64,000 nucleotides of DNA, taken from Saposhnikovia divaricata (Eukaryota > Streptophyta > Magnoliopsida > Apiales > Apiaceae). The notes below the pieces were generated by a model. That model was not told the DNA's origin. It made no database searches and saw only the letters and a list, made by a program, of their open reading frames with translations. The stretch is taken from positions 187,090,939-187,154,938 of the forward strand of contig CM071601.1 in NCBI GenBank assembly GCA_036435485.1, written 5' to 3'. This document shows, piece by piece, positions 1-10,798 of this stretch (its first letter is position 1; each line of letters starts with the position of its first letter). The translations under genes were made by a program, and so were the position numbers.

Positions 1-774
1 TGCTGAGCTCGTCCCACTAGGTGCCCATGAATAATTATTAGATGCTAATTCCTCAAGAAGTGCTTTAGCCTGTGTAGTTGGTGCCTTCTTGAAATTTCCA
101 CCAGCAGCCACATCCAAACTCAAACGAATATCTGCATTCATGGCCCCATAAAAAGTACTGATGATCTGCCAATCTTCCAAGCCATGATGTGGACACTTCC
201 TCAACAGTGCCTTGAATCTCTCCCATGCCTGATATAGACCTTCACCCGGTTGTGCTTTAAAACTCATAATCATAGTCCTCAACTGTTGCGTCTTGTCAGA
301 GGGATAGTATTTGGACAAGAATGCCGTAGAAAGACTCTCCCATGTAGCAACCGAAGTGTTTGGAAGTTGCTGGAACCATTCCAAAGCTCTTCCCTTAATA
401 GAGTAGGGAAACATATGGAGACGAATCTGATCACTCGTAACACCAGTGATTCTGAATGAGCCACACATCTGCACAAAACGCTCTAGATGTCTGTGTGGGT
501 CTTCTAATTCAATGTCTCCTTCAAAAGCTTGATTGCTGATCATCTGAATCAAGCTCGGATTAATATGGAACTGAGCTGCACCAATCTCTGGAGTTTTGTA
601 CATGCAATTGGCTGGATTCGGTGTCTCATTGTCCCAAATAGAAGACTGATCAACATTAACAGCTGGTCGAGGTTCTGGATCTCCCATCTTAGCTTTATCT
701 TTTCTTCGCTTTCTCAAAGTACGCTCGATTTCAGGGTCAAATTCCAATTTTCTAGCGCAAGATGAACGTAGCAT
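1..774 (-). CDS. Partial gag of an Athila-like Ty3/gypsy retrotransposon
   Basis: Read on the minus strand, an ATG at 774 opens a frame that I followed to about position 300 by codon and sampled to the window edge without a stop. It is the structural gag protein that packages the element RNA. The N-terminus is basic (Arg/Lys-rich near residues 20-30), followed by a retrotransposon gag core. Recognisable stretches are FEGDIELEDPHRHLERF, FPYSIKGRALEWFQQLP and WESLSTAFLSKYYP, then QAWERFKALLRKCPHHGLEDW. This pattern is typical of the Athila/Tat branch. The start sits about 90 bases inside the primer binding site, as expected for gag. The gene is cut by the window edge, so protease and pol are not visible. 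Family level is confident; the Athila assignment is moderate. Confidence 0.8.
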   Translation of the reverse strand, partial: MLRSSCARKLEFDPEIERTLRKRRKDKAKMGDPEPRPAVNVDQSSIWDNETPNPANCMYKTPEIGAAQFHINPSLIQMISNQAFEGDIELEDPHRHLERFVQMCGSFRITGVTSDQIRLHMFPYSIKGRALEWFQQLPNTSVATWESLSTAFLSKYYPSDKTQQLRTMIMSFKAQPGEGLYQAWERFKALLRKCPHHGLEDWQIISTFYGAMNADIRLSLDVAAGGNFKKAPTTQAKALLEELASNNYSWAPSGTSSA

Positions 775-864
775 ACACCTGAAAATCACCAACAAAACAA
801 CTTGTGGAACCAATTAAAATCTAAACAATAAGAAACAATTAACCTAAACTCAACTATACTGCCT

Positions 865-882
865 TCCCCGGCAGCGGCGCCA
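865..882 (-). other. Primer binding site, tRNA-Asp type
   Basis: On the minus strand this reads TGGCGCCGCTGCCGGGGA, complementary to the 3' end of a plant tRNA-Asp. It begins three bases after the LTR end at 886. A tRNA-Asp primer is typical of Athila-like elements, and the site fixes the direction of the element (minus). Confidence 0.75.
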
Positions 883-885
883 ATT

Positions 886-2146
886 TGTTAGTAGTATTTT
901 TGTGTGTTCGTTCGCAGGGAAGGACTGAATGTAATATCAAAGTTCAGGTTTCTTATCTCTTTACGTCTAGAAGTGTATAAGAAGAATTTTTGGGTCTGTG
1001 TATTAACTAAATTAACCAAGAACTAATTATAAGCACTAAGAATTAATTTTAAACTGAGATTCAAATATGTTGGAAAACAATCTAAGAACTGGGGTTCTTC
1101 ACCTGGTTTCAATACATGCTCAATATTAATGTGATATCTGTGTTCCTACCTTGCTGAAAACAATTCTTCTAAAGTTATACTGCACCCTCCCAGGCTACAA
1201 TATATTGCTTACAGCTACACCTTAATTGACACTCCCGCGATACAATCAGAGTATATCTATAAACTGTTAATTACCAAGAATTATATGTCTCACAATTCTC
1301 CTATTAATCTCCCGATCTAATATTCAAATTATGTCTGTTAAATCATGTACTAAGATTGCAACTTCTCTCCCAAGCTTATTACAATCCCTAGAATACAATC
1401 AAAGGTTCATGACTCCCCTAATTGTGTTAAGATCTCATTAACAAATCAGCCAGGCAGAAAATCACATAATCAAGCATGCATGAATACCAAGGAATACTAC
1501 CCAATCCTCAGATTAGAGAATTAGTTACGCATATTTAATAAAGAAAACATAATAATAATAATAATGAATGAAAACATAATATTGAAGAAAGAATTGAAGA
1601 TCAAAAGTACCTTGATACGATTTACAGCTATGAATTGTTATGATTTACAATGGTAAGATGTGTTTAAATAGGCTCTACAAATCTTGCCCAGCAAGATATT
1701 ACCTTCTATTACAATTAGAATTCAATTCAGGTAATAAAACTTGCCTAAAATACAATTAGAACTAGAAAAGGGCAAAACAGTAATTTTTCTGCTTCCATCT
1801 ATCTGCTGGTCGTGCTTCCTGGGCCCACCACACGCGGCCTGGTCGTGTGAAACCTATCCCATATTGTAGAAAATCTCTCAAGCTTCGCGTGGACTGTAAA
1901 TGGGCTGAAAACGGACTTCTAGAACTCCAGATATGGCCCAAACAGTATAAGCTGCGCAGCCCTTCTCAAAAATCCGAATTTTAATTAATTAATTCTCCAA
2001 GAACGATAAAAGCATCAACTTTAATCAACATTCTCGTAAATCTGCACAACTCAGCAAAACACATCAAAACTACAACAACTTGAGTCCAAAACAATCAATT
2101 TAAGCCAAACGGAGGGATTCCCAGTGGATATAAAATCCACTTATCA
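886..2146 (-). repeat. 5' LTR of the Athila-like element
   Basis: On the minus strand the LTR starts TGATAAGTGGATTTTATATC and ends in ACTACTAACA next to the primer site, about 1.26 kb with TG...CA ends. The opening is the one I associate with Athila LTRs. The partner LTR lies outside the window, so insertion age cannot be judged. The five bases beyond it (GTTAC at 2147-2151) would be the target duplication if the distal side matches. Confidence 0.75.
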
Positions 2147-2384
2147 GTTACCCAAAGCCCTTTTAGCTTTGGACTTGGAAGAAAATTCAGCATTACCTCA
2201 GTCCGGATTACTTCCCTTGTCAATAATCCGGATTAGGGGGTAAAATTCAGCCAATTTTTTTCTAAGTTACCCAAAGCCCTTTTAGCTTTGGACTTGGAAG
2301 AAAATTCAGCATTACCTCAATCCGGATTACTTTTCTTGTCAATAATCCGGATTAAAGGGCAAAATTCAGCCAAATTGTTCATAC
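2147..2384 (+). repeat. Two 119-bp tandem repeats
   Basis: Two head-to-tail copies start at 2147 and 2266, each opening with GTTACCCAAAGCCCTTTTAG and containing two TCCGGATTA motifs. They differ at a few positions. They lie just before a purine tract and an LTR start, so they look like the 3' untranslated minisatellite that Tat-branch gypsy elements often carry. The Athila-like LTR abuts the first copy exactly. Confidence 0.7.
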
Positions 2385-2441
2385 TATTCAGACTTTTACT
2401 CCTCCATCCGGAAAAATCCGCATAAGGGAGTGGGGGGCAAA

Positions 2442-3045
2442 TGATAGGATATGACTATTCCCGACTAGACCTAGTCCAGGTGTACACTAGTCCTGTCTAC
2501 CGCTAGTCCAGACTAGGCCCAATCCAGCACACCCGCAGCCCAGGCCCAAGATACGTGAGACAACACCCTTCCACACTACTAGGTGTGGCACATACAGGTC
2601 ATGACTAGGGCCCCACGTGACAATGGCAAGTAAGGGAATCATATGATTGGCACAATCACGTCCCTATCAATCCACGTGATGGTATGACCTTGGCACACGC
2701 CACCACAATTATCTCCTGGACAGGTGGGGATTATCTATAGCATACAGGTGTCCCGACTACCTAGGATCCGACGCTCATGATTAGAGGTACCAACCCCTGA
2801 ACCATAATCCTTGGCCTATAAATAGACCAAGAGTTAAAGGTTTGGGGGTTACGTTCTTTTACACACTCATATATACACACCCTCCATATTTCAATAATCT
2901 AGTCCTTATCTTCATTATCTTCCAAAGCCCGCTCTTATTCTCATGCCGAAGGTGCCGCGGGGCAAAACCCCCCTCTGGTGTTGTTTTGTAGAGTCCCAAC
3001 CACCAGCATCACCTCTTCTCGGGCGTGGGAACGGCTGAGGAAACA
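2442..3045 (+). repeat. LTR (3' or solo) of a second gypsy-type element
   Basis: A purine tract (AAGGGAGTGGGGGGCAAA) precedes TGATAGGATATGAC at 2442. A TATA box, CCTATAAATAG, lies near 2815-2825. The sequence ends in GAGGAAACA at 3045, after which a truncated copia reading frame begins. The size (about 604 bp), TATA box and purine tract support an LTR in plus orientation. No coding part of its element remains here. The right boundary is inferred from where copia coding stops and is uncertain by about 20 bases. Confidence 0.6.
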
Positions 3046-4154
3046 TCTGATCTGTATTTGGAGTTATCACAGGATACAACAGCTGATCCAATGAAGAATA
3101 CATTTCCAGAAGTGCTCTTGCTATCATCATAATCTCCATCCCAATCGTTATCACAGAATTCTACAATCTGAGTTTTTCTAGCTCTTTTATAGTAGATTCC
3201 ATCTGTGAGAGTTCCTCGTATATATCTCAAAATCCTTTTACCTGACTCCCAGTGAGATTTTCTGGGGCACTCCATAGACCTACTTACCAAGCTGACTCCA
3301 TATGCAATATCGGGCCTCGTAGTTGTTAAGTACATTAAATTTCCAACTGGGCTTTTAAATAGAGTTGGATCAACTTTTTGTGATTCATCCCTTTTACTCA
3401 ACTTAGTTCCAAGTGCAACAGAGGTGTCAACTTGGTTAGCATCCTCTATTCTGAATTTTTTCATAAGATTTCTCGCATACTTTTGCTGAGATATAAATAT
3501 TCTTTGATTAGTTTGCTTTACCTCCATGCCGAGAAAGAAATGTAGCAACCCAAAATCCGTCATTTCGAACTCCTGCGTCATACTTTTCTTGAAGTCTTCA
3601 GTGTCCTTTGTATTGCTCCTTGTGATGATTAAATCATCAACATATAAGGAAACAATTAGAATATCACCTTCAGTGCTTTCTTTGATGTAAACAGTGTGTT
3701 CAAATGGACATTTTTTGAAGCCATTATTTCTGAAATAACTAACAATGCGGTTGTACCATGCTCGTGGTGCTTGTTTCAATCCGTAAAGCGCCCTCTTCGG
3801 GTGACAAATTTTTTTTTCTTATCCCTTTTTAACAAAACCAGGAGGTTAATCTATGTAAACCTCTTCTTGCGTAAAACCATTTAAAAATGATGATTTTATG
3901 TCCATTTGAAAAACATTCCAACTATTTTGGGCAGCAAGTGCAAGAACTAAGTGTCTAGTTTCAAGATGAGCCACAGGAGCAAAAACATCTTGATAAACGT
4001 GCTTTGTGCTTTTCAATTCCTCCTTGGGCATTCGCTTAGTTTTATAAATCCACTTGACTCCAAGCTCCACTAAATCCCATGTCTGGTTTTTGTCAATAGC
4101 AGCAATTTCTTCTTTCATGGCCAGCCTCCATTTTTCTTCTTTTTCTTCAAGCAT
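3046..4154 (-). pseudogene. Copia reverse transcriptase / RNase H, broken and 3'-truncated
   Basis: Minus-strand remnants of Ty1/copia pol. The segment 4154-3846 contains the RT start (WDLVELGVKWIYKTK) and MDIKSSFLNG. After a frame break the segment from 3779 has LKQAPRAW (in shifted form), the catalytic YVDD box (IVSLYVDDLIITRSN) and the beginning of RNase H (FCDNDWDGDYDDSKSTSGNVFF). The copia match stops near 3065 in the middle of RNase H, and the remaining codons read into the adjoining LTR. RT is therefore split by at least one frameshift and RNase H loses its C-terminal half. Not functional. It is the 3' part of the same body as the two entries that follow. Confidence 0.8.
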
Positions 4155-4256
4155 CCTGCTCGTTTGACCGTATATTACATCTAAACTTCTTGTTTTGTGA
4201 GAAGGTGAATCTGAATCTGAACTTGATGAAGATGTTCTTGATGATATTGGTGATGT

Positions 4257-5560
4257 TTAAGGCACCACTTCATCTTGATCAAATGGTGTTTCTTCTTCTA
4301 TTGGCTTCAGTAAATTGTTGTCATATATAGTGGGGCTGCTTTCTTTTTCGTTTTTCCAATCCCATGCCTTTTTTTCATCAAATATTACATCTCGGCTAAT
4401 GATAATCCGTTTTGTAATTGGATTGTATAACTTGTATGCTTTGGGATTCTCGCTATAGCCCACGAAAATGCACTTTTCAGATTTATCATCAAGCTTGCCT
4501 CGTTTTTCTTTTGGTATATGAGAATAGCATATGCTTCCGAAAATTCTTAGATGAGAGACACAAGATTTACGGCGACTCCAAGCCTCTTCTGGGGTTTTTC
4601 CTTGCACTTAGCAGCTTGATTTAATACATAACACACAGATGCAGCAGCTGGGGTAATCTTTTTGTATTCAACATGCTACGAACTAGTTCCATAATAATGC
4701 AATTTTTTCTTTCAGCGACCCCATTTTGATGCGGGCTAAAGCTCACAGTTAGCTGATGTTTAATACCATTCTCCTTCAAAAGTGTGCCAAGTTTTCCACT
4801 CATATATTCACCACCTCGGTCCGAACGTAAGGCCATCAATTGATAGCCACTTTATTTTTCAACAAGTCCGTTGAAGTTCTTAAAAACACCAAAAACTTCG
4901 GACTTTTGTTTAAGAAAATATGTCCACATCTTCCTGCTATGGTCATCAATGAAAGTGAGGAAAAATCTATTACCTCCAAGAGAATTCACATGCATTGGAC
5001 CACATAGATCGGGGTGCACCAGCTCTAAAGGTAGAGACGCCCTTGTAGCCATTCCATTAGGAAAAAGGTCTCGATGGTGTTTGCCAAATACGCAGCTTTC
5101 ATAAACTTGATCTTGTCGATTGATGTATGGAACTCCTCTTACCATATGCTCTCTGCAGATTTTTGATAATGTGATAAAGCTCAAATGATTGTAGCGTAGA
5201 TGCCACAACCAAGATTTATCATTGACAATACTTCAAAAACAATGAAGTGCAATGTCATTGAGTTTTAAAGGAAACATCTTATTTGCTATCATTTTTATTC
5301 TTACAATGAGAGTACCATTCTTATCTCTTATTTCACACTGCTCATCCTTGAAAATTACATTGTGTCCTTTCTTCAAGAGCTGCCCAACGCTTAAGAGGTT
5401 GTATTTCAGACCTGGAACATAATAAACATCACGAATATAATTTATGCCTCATTTTTTTTTTGAATTGGAATATCACCACATCCTGGACAGATTCATCAAG
5501 ATTAATAAGTTTGGTTTTGTTTCCTGTCATGTGGTGGCTACAACCACTGTCTATGTACCA
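4257..5560 (-). pseudogene. Copia protease and integrase, broken
   Basis: Minus-strand remnants. Near 5560-5520 the protease signature reads YIDSGCSHHMTGN. The 5208-4852 segment is the integrase N-terminus (MWHLRYNHLS, then a C-containing tail) and the first core acidic residue (HPDLCGPMH). The 4839-4621 segment carries the second and third (LRSDRGGEY and QNGVAERKN). The 4607-4257 segment is the integrase C-terminal region (RIFGSICYSHIPKEKRGKLD). Stops and frame changes separate the pieces, and the usual CxxC of the zinc-binding arm reads as a single C here. An inactive copia integrase. Confidence 0.8.
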
Positions 5561-5679
5561 ATATTTTCGGTAGAGATCTCTTGCTCGTTGAACATGAGTA
5601 GCACAAATTCCTCCTCTTTTGAAGCAGAGTTCTCGTGTAAGAAACTTGACTCTTCTCTTTCATTTTTCAATCTCGAGTA

Positions 5680-6531
5680 GCAGTCTTTCTTTAAATGACC
5701 AAATTTATGACAAAAATTGCATTGAATTTGAGATTGATAATTACCTCTTCCTCTGCCTCCATGTCGTCCACGACCTCTTCCTCTTTCATTATGATAGCCT
5801 GGACTCCTTGCATAATTTGATTGGGACTGATGATTTTCTGCTTGAATCTTTCCTCTTGTGAAAATATCTGATTGGCTTCTTCCTTGTCCACAAAAATGTC
5901 CCTTGCGTCCTCGTCCTCAAAAGCCTCCACTATGAAATTCTTGTGCTTGAAACACTTGTTCAGTAGGAGTTTCAAATTGTTTGATTCGTAACTCATGGGA
6001 TTGTAAAGAACCCAACAAAGATTCGACAGAGAGTTCACTCAGATTCTTTGATTCTTCAATTGCAACCACGACATGTTCATAATTTTTTGTCATGCTTCGA
6101 AGAATTTTTTTCTACAATTCTCTGATCTGGAAGATTTTCTCCGTTTATTTTAAGTTGATTAGTAACTGAAACAACTTGATTAAAGTATTCTTCAACAGAT
6201 TCTCCTTCCCACATTCAAAGCAAATCAAAATCTCCTTGTAAAGCTTGTCGCCTTACCATTTTTACCTTCTCTTCTCCCTTGTAAGTTGTACTGAGAATGT
6301 CCCAGGCTTCTTTTGATGTATTTGCTGCTGAGATTCGTTCAAAAATTGCTTCATCTACTGACTGGTAAATAAAATAAAACGCCTTTTTGTCCTTCTTGCG
6401 ATTTTCTTTTAAAGTTGTCAACTGTTGTTGAATGGGGGTTGCTTGATCAGCGGGTTCATTGTAACTAGTCTCAACAATGTCCCAGAGGTCCTGGCAACCA
6501 AAAAGGGTCTTCATCATGATATTCCACTAGC
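5680..6531 (-). pseudogene. Copia gag, 5'-truncated and frameshifted
   Basis: The minus-strand segment from 6517 reads MMKTLFGCQDLWDIVE and then KKDKKAFYFIYQSVDEAIFE, the UBN2-type copia gag core. Downstream, in another frame near 5680-5740, lies a CCHC knuckle, CNFCHKFGHLKKDC. The first codons of a normal gag are absent: upstream of WNIMMK there is an in-frame stop at the junction with the SIRE-A LTR fragment (6532). The 5' LTR and primer site of this element are missing too, so the body is truncated at both ends. Confidence 0.75.
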
Positions 6532-6615
6532 TAAGAGGTCATGTAAGTAATGCACAGCATTACAAACAATTAGGCTTGTTATTAGATGTACTCAGGCATG
6601 CCTCTATGACTAACA
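6532..6615 (-). repeat. Truncated 3' LTR of SIRE-A
   Basis: On the minus strand it starts TGTTAGTCATAGAGGCATGC and matches the beginning of the 5' LTR at 51902 for about 84 bases, ending at GACCTCTTA. It then passes directly into copia gag of another element. The rest of a 1.3-kb LTR is missing. Confidence 0.8.
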
Positions 6616-6629
6616 ATCTCCCCCAAATT
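6616..6629 (-). other. Polypurine tract of SIRE-A
   Basis: The minus strand reads AATTTGGGGGAGAT directly before the 3' LTR start. This is the plus-strand DNA priming site of the element and fixes the inner edge of the LTR. Confidence 0.8.
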
Positions 6630-6760
6630 GTGAGTAAGACCCTTAGTCACAATTTCATGTCTGATAACAAGCCTAACATACATAAAGATAAAACTTGAAA
6701 ATACATGTATGAAATTTATTGAGAACATGGATAGAACTACAGGGTGAGTAATCTTACAGA

Positions 6761-7534
6761 CTATGATGAAATACTACCCATTATCATTTGATTCCAATTC
6801 CATAGCCCTGGCTTGTAGATCATCATATGCCTTCTTTTTCCTTTCTTCTTCCTTGAATTTTCATCCATGACTCTTATAATCTCTGCCATAGCATCTAGTT
6901 CTTCAAGCAGAATTGAATTCTCGAAATCTTCAAGTACTGGTTCCAGAATTTTGGCAGGATAGTGATTGAGTAGGTTCATTCTGATATTGACTTGATCCCC
7001 ATTTTTCCTCCTATACTTCATAACATAGGGATTAAATTGAACTCTACACAGCCCTTTTGCCCTCAGCACTTCTGCTTCAGCTTCCAGTCTATCAATTTCT
7101 TTCTCCCTTTCCAGCCATTTCTCAAGGCACCTTTTCTTTATCTCCTCAACATGATCTCTCTTCATTTTCACAAACTCAATCAAATCCAGCTTCCACACCC
7201 TTTCCACCTCATCTTCTGAATCCAACAATGTAATAATCCTTTCTATGTCATATAGCTTGCCCCAGTAAAGACATCCACCTTGTTTGAATTTCTTCTCCCT
7301 TCCATTAGTATACTTGACTTCAAGACAGTCATTAACAATGGCAACATGGTAGATTCTTTGAGCTAGTAGAAATTGCAGTTAGTCTTCATCAAAGTCTTCA
7401 TCTAGTGGTTGGAGTTTTAATCCTGGATAGATTGTTAGGGCTCTTGATTTGGCTAGCTTCACTCTTCTTGCTGCTTGCTTGAATTTGATCCTCTTCACAT
7501 TATTGCTTGGCAGAAATTTGTGACCCTTGCTTGT
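6761..7534 (-). pseudogene. SIRE-A post-pol ORF, C-terminal part
   Basis: Minus-strand coding remnants continue the post-pol ORF across the Tekay insertion. The longest open piece (7228-6761, 155 codons) holds a charged helical stretch (DHVEEIKKRCLEKWLEREKE), then FNPYVMKYRRKNGDQ and a second helical segment ending in Lys/Arg. It resembles the C-terminus of the SIRE-B post-pol ORF, which has a similar spacing of an aromatic-Lys-Tyr-Arg patch, a Gly-rich turn and a helix. There is no transmembrane segment. At least one stop (near 7380) separates it from the part that reads toward the Tekay junction. The molecular function is not known to me. Confidence 0.6.
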
Positions 7535-8287
7535 TGTAAGAACCCTAATTTTTGGTAATATTTCCTTTTATTTAATATCTTGTGACATTATTATTATGGA
7601 ACCCTTTCTAGTCATCCCTGTTGATTTATAGAATTGATTGTCTGAGAAACTGCGTTGTTGCATTTATGATGTAAGATATACAGAGAGATTGTGAAGGCAA
7701 GAGTCTTACTGTTAGTAATATTTATAAAACTTGGAATTTGAGAATGGTTAGAATATTAAAGGATTTATTAAGAATTATGACGAGGAATTTTGGACATTCG
7801 AGGAATTTGCACAATAAGTACTTAAGGAATTATAGGGGAAATCTCTACGCGACGAAATATTATTACGAGAGAATAATTAAGTTACGATACGAAGTAAGGA
7901 TTAAATAACAAGCATTGGTGGGAGAATACTATTACAAGGAAAGAAATTACATGCAAGTGCCATGTAACTAGATAGTTAGAAAAAGGAACTAGGAGACATA
8001 AAAGCAAATGTGAATAGTGACTAGCATGGTGGATGATGTACTAGGGGACACTAGGGCATGGATGCATCCTAGGCTAGCTTGGCAACATGTGACTACTTTT
8101 TCTACTAACCATAATAATACAAGTCATTCTAGCATTTCTTTTTACCTTTACAAAACAAAACAAGGCAAAAACACTCCCCCCCCCTTTGTAAAGCTCTCGG
8201 CCGAACTCCTTCAAGAGAGAGGGAGAGATTTTCTCTCCACCATTTCTTCATCTACAACCTTCCTAGGGCTTCCTTGCATCTTAGTAG

Positions 8288-8295
8288 AGGTATGG
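8288..8295 (+). promoter_or_regulatory. Candidate 5' splice site in the Tekay LTR
   Basis: The sequence AG|GTATGG follows a pyrimidine-rich, leader-like stretch (8215-8289). Strong plant-like acceptors lie directly before the accessory ORF and gag. Whether it is used is unknown. Confidence 0.35.
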
Positions 8296-10084
8296 TATCA
8301 ATTTCTAGGCCCTCCATCCATTGGTTCTTGAGTTATAATGGTTGGAAGTTTAGAGAAATACTAACATAAGTTTATTATCTTTTAGATCTTGCATTGTGAG
8401 TGTTGTAGGAGGCTATCTAAGGTGTTTTTAAGTTTTATAAAGATTGTTCAAGGTCTCTAGGAGCTCAAGAAGGTATAAAATCTCAAACCACCCTTGGTTA
8501 TGTGTTGTTCTTATAGTATGGTAGTAGATCCATGCATTTTAGGGGTTATCTTGAATGTATCTGTATTGGATAGCATGGATCTTGGGTTTTGATGTTGAGA
8601 TTGTGAATTTTATGACTATGGTTAATATATATATCTCCATGAGTGTTATGAATCATGATCTAAGTGTTTTAAGTGGTGTTTATGTTATGGAAGCATGAAA
8701 AATGGTTGATCTAAGTGAATTGAGCTTGCTGAGTTTATCCAGGAGCTTGGATCTGTGTTGTAGCTCGATTTTGAACACCCAAATGATGTCCCCTGATGTC
8801 CTACCTTATATTGTTGGAAGGATAATTGAATGTAGTTTCTGGACATGTAAGATTCATAGCTAGGTGATGTGTGGATTTTTAGTTATGGCCGGAGAAGTGA
8901 ATTTTGTTTCTGGACTATGGACTGCATAAAGTGACCCCCTTGTGAACCTTGTTTAAACACCTTAAAATATGTTTGGGATCATGGAAAAATTTGAGAATGT
9001 AAGTAATGCAGTGGTGAAGACCACCCAAAAGGAATTGGATTAAAATATGAATTTTTGGATTTTATAAAAATGCTAGAGTAAAATTCGCGCAATGGAAAAA
9101 AAGTCGATTAGTGGAACATTATTCTAGGGTTAGTGGTTATGGTTCGAACGTGGTAACTAAATTGAGTCGAGTAAGTGACGAGCGTAAAGGAGTGATGTCA
9201 TGGACTTATAGTGGGACTAGGGAGTCATAAGACGAAGTTGTTAAGTTAATTTCGTACCCCCTTAAAACCCCGTAATTAGAAAGAAATTGTTAAGGTACTA
9301 ACGAACGATTATTGTTTATGTATAGATCGTTCGAATTCGCACGCTCGACCACCCTAACCAAACCAAGGCAAGTTTACTTTTCAAAACTTATCCCTATACA
9401 AGGATTTTCACTGTTGTGTTTGTAGTTTTCAAATTATATCAAATGCTATGTTTATCGAAGTATTGATACAATTGAGATTGAACAAGTACATGTATGCTTT
9501 TACCCCTTGAACTTAGATTGAAATATTTTCTTCGGACAACGACTCTAGCAATAGAGGTCGTAGCGGTCCGTATATACTATTGACCGGGGAGCGGTATATT
9601 ATTATATCGTCTCTAGATTGCGAAAACCCGAAGGGTCATTCGGGTGGTATCGTATACTCAAATAACTATTATTATATCTTCGTAAATACTCGAAACCCTA
9701 TCTTGGATTAAAAGTTTATTTTATCGAATAATTATTTTATTAATAATTAATATTAAATCTTAAAATACTATTTATAAATTTTTGTTCATTATTTAAAGAC
9801 AAGTTAATCCAAGATACTTTTAATACTTTCAAACTCGAACTCTTTCGAACTCAAAACCTTTTCGAAAACCCCCGGTCAGATTCTACTTCTTGTACGATTT
9901 CAAGAATCATCGGTCGACTGATGTCGGACCTCAACTACTCTGTTTTCAATCAAAATCAAGTTTTAAAAGAAAAGAAAAAGGGACTCTGGCAGGTGTGGGA
10001 ACCGTTGACGAACGATTCCCGGGATGTGTAAGCGGCCGTGAGCCAGGCGGTCCATCACTTATTATTCCGGCCCAGGTGTTGTCG

Positions 10085-10170
10085 AAGGATGATTACGGAT
10101 GTAGTTTTCATCGAGGGTGATTACGGATGTAGTTTTCACCCGAGGGATAGTTACGGATGTAGTTTCTATC
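10085..10170 (+). repeat. Three ~30-bp direct repeats in the Tekay 5' LTR
   Basis: The core TTACGGATGTAGTTTTCA occurs three times with slight changes, separated by CGAGGG-type linkers. The same array is present in the 3' LTR at 20000-20085. It sits about 350 bases upstream of a TATA-like tract and could be an enhancer-type array, but that is inference. Confidence 0.7.
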
Positions 10171-10514
10171 CTTCTACCGGTAGAGAAGACCCGCGGATTA
10201 TTGGACTTGGATGTGGCGACTGATCATCGTCAATCCTTGTCAGGTTTTGTGTTTTCTTTAAGTCCCATTCCTCCATTTTGGAAAAATGCTTTGACACTAC
10301 TTCTTAGGCTTTTGTGCCAAGTTGCTGATAGTGTTCTATTTTGATGAGAATGATGTTGATTTAATGCAGTATCTAGAACTGCAAGTTTATTTTGAAAACA
10401 AGGGCACATATTGTTGCACCTTCGAGATTTATCAATTATGACAAGTGATTTTATAACTGATTGATACAAACAAATATCTCAACTGCCAATCATATGAGAT
10501 GTATATTGCTTATC

Positions 10515-10528
10515 TTATATATATATTT
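10515..10528 (+). promoter_or_regulatory. TATA-like tract in the Tekay LTR
   Basis: TTATATATATATTT, followed about 65 bases later by the ATG of the H3-like ORF with an A/C-rich leader between. A second TATA-like tract lies at about 10929-10940. I cannot tell which, if either, drives transcription. Confidence 0.35.
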
Positions 10529-10594
10529 CTTGCTGAGCTATAGTTGCTCACTCTTGCTTGTTTTCAAACTTTACAAACACAACAGCTAAGCGAA

Positions 10595-10798
10595 ATGGCA
10601 AGACCCAGGCAGACTGCTCGAAAGCAGGTGACTAGGCCCGAGCCTTCACTTGAGATTCCACCGGTAGGCCCCATTAGCCGGATTGGTTGGCAGCTTTTGT
10701 TAGTACGTTTTATTTATCAGCATGACCTGTGCAAGGCAGTGTATCGTAACAAACTTTCAAGCCGCCAGCTTCGCTTCATATCGGAGTGTTGCTGGTAG
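10595..10798 (+). CDS. Short LTR ORF with a histone H3 tail-like N-terminus
   Basis: A 67-residue ORF begins at an ATG in good plant context (GCGAAATGGCA). Its first residues are MARPRQTARKQ, matching histone H3 (MARTKQTARKS) at 8 of 11 positions, including the A-R-K context of Lys9. Lys4 is replaced by Arg. The remainder includes a hydrophobic stretch (WQLLLVRFIYQ) and ends LRFISECCW. A resemblance to the H3 alpha-N/alpha-1 region is possible but weak. The 3' LTR copy starts identically but has a stop at codon 11 (20540-20542). It could be a captured H3 fragment, a mimic of the histone tail, or chance. Translation is unproven. Confidence 0.35.
   Translation: MARPRQTARKQVTRPEPSLEIPPVGPISRIGWQLLLVRFIYQHDLCKAVYRNKLSSRQLRFISECCW

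Noticed and set aside
1..2146. Treating 1-2146 as the 3' end of an element
   Set aside because: The tRNA-Asp primer site next to the LTR and gag reading away from it show that it is the 5' end on the minus strand.
8017..8331. 104-codon ORF in the Tekay 5' LTR
   Set aside because: The 3' LTR copy differs after a C-run indel and gives another C-terminus. No motif. It overlaps a leader-like stretch and looks incidental.
9890..10344. Overlapping ORFs across the 30-bp repeats in the Tekay LTR
   Set aside because: They arise from the repeats and have no conserved features.
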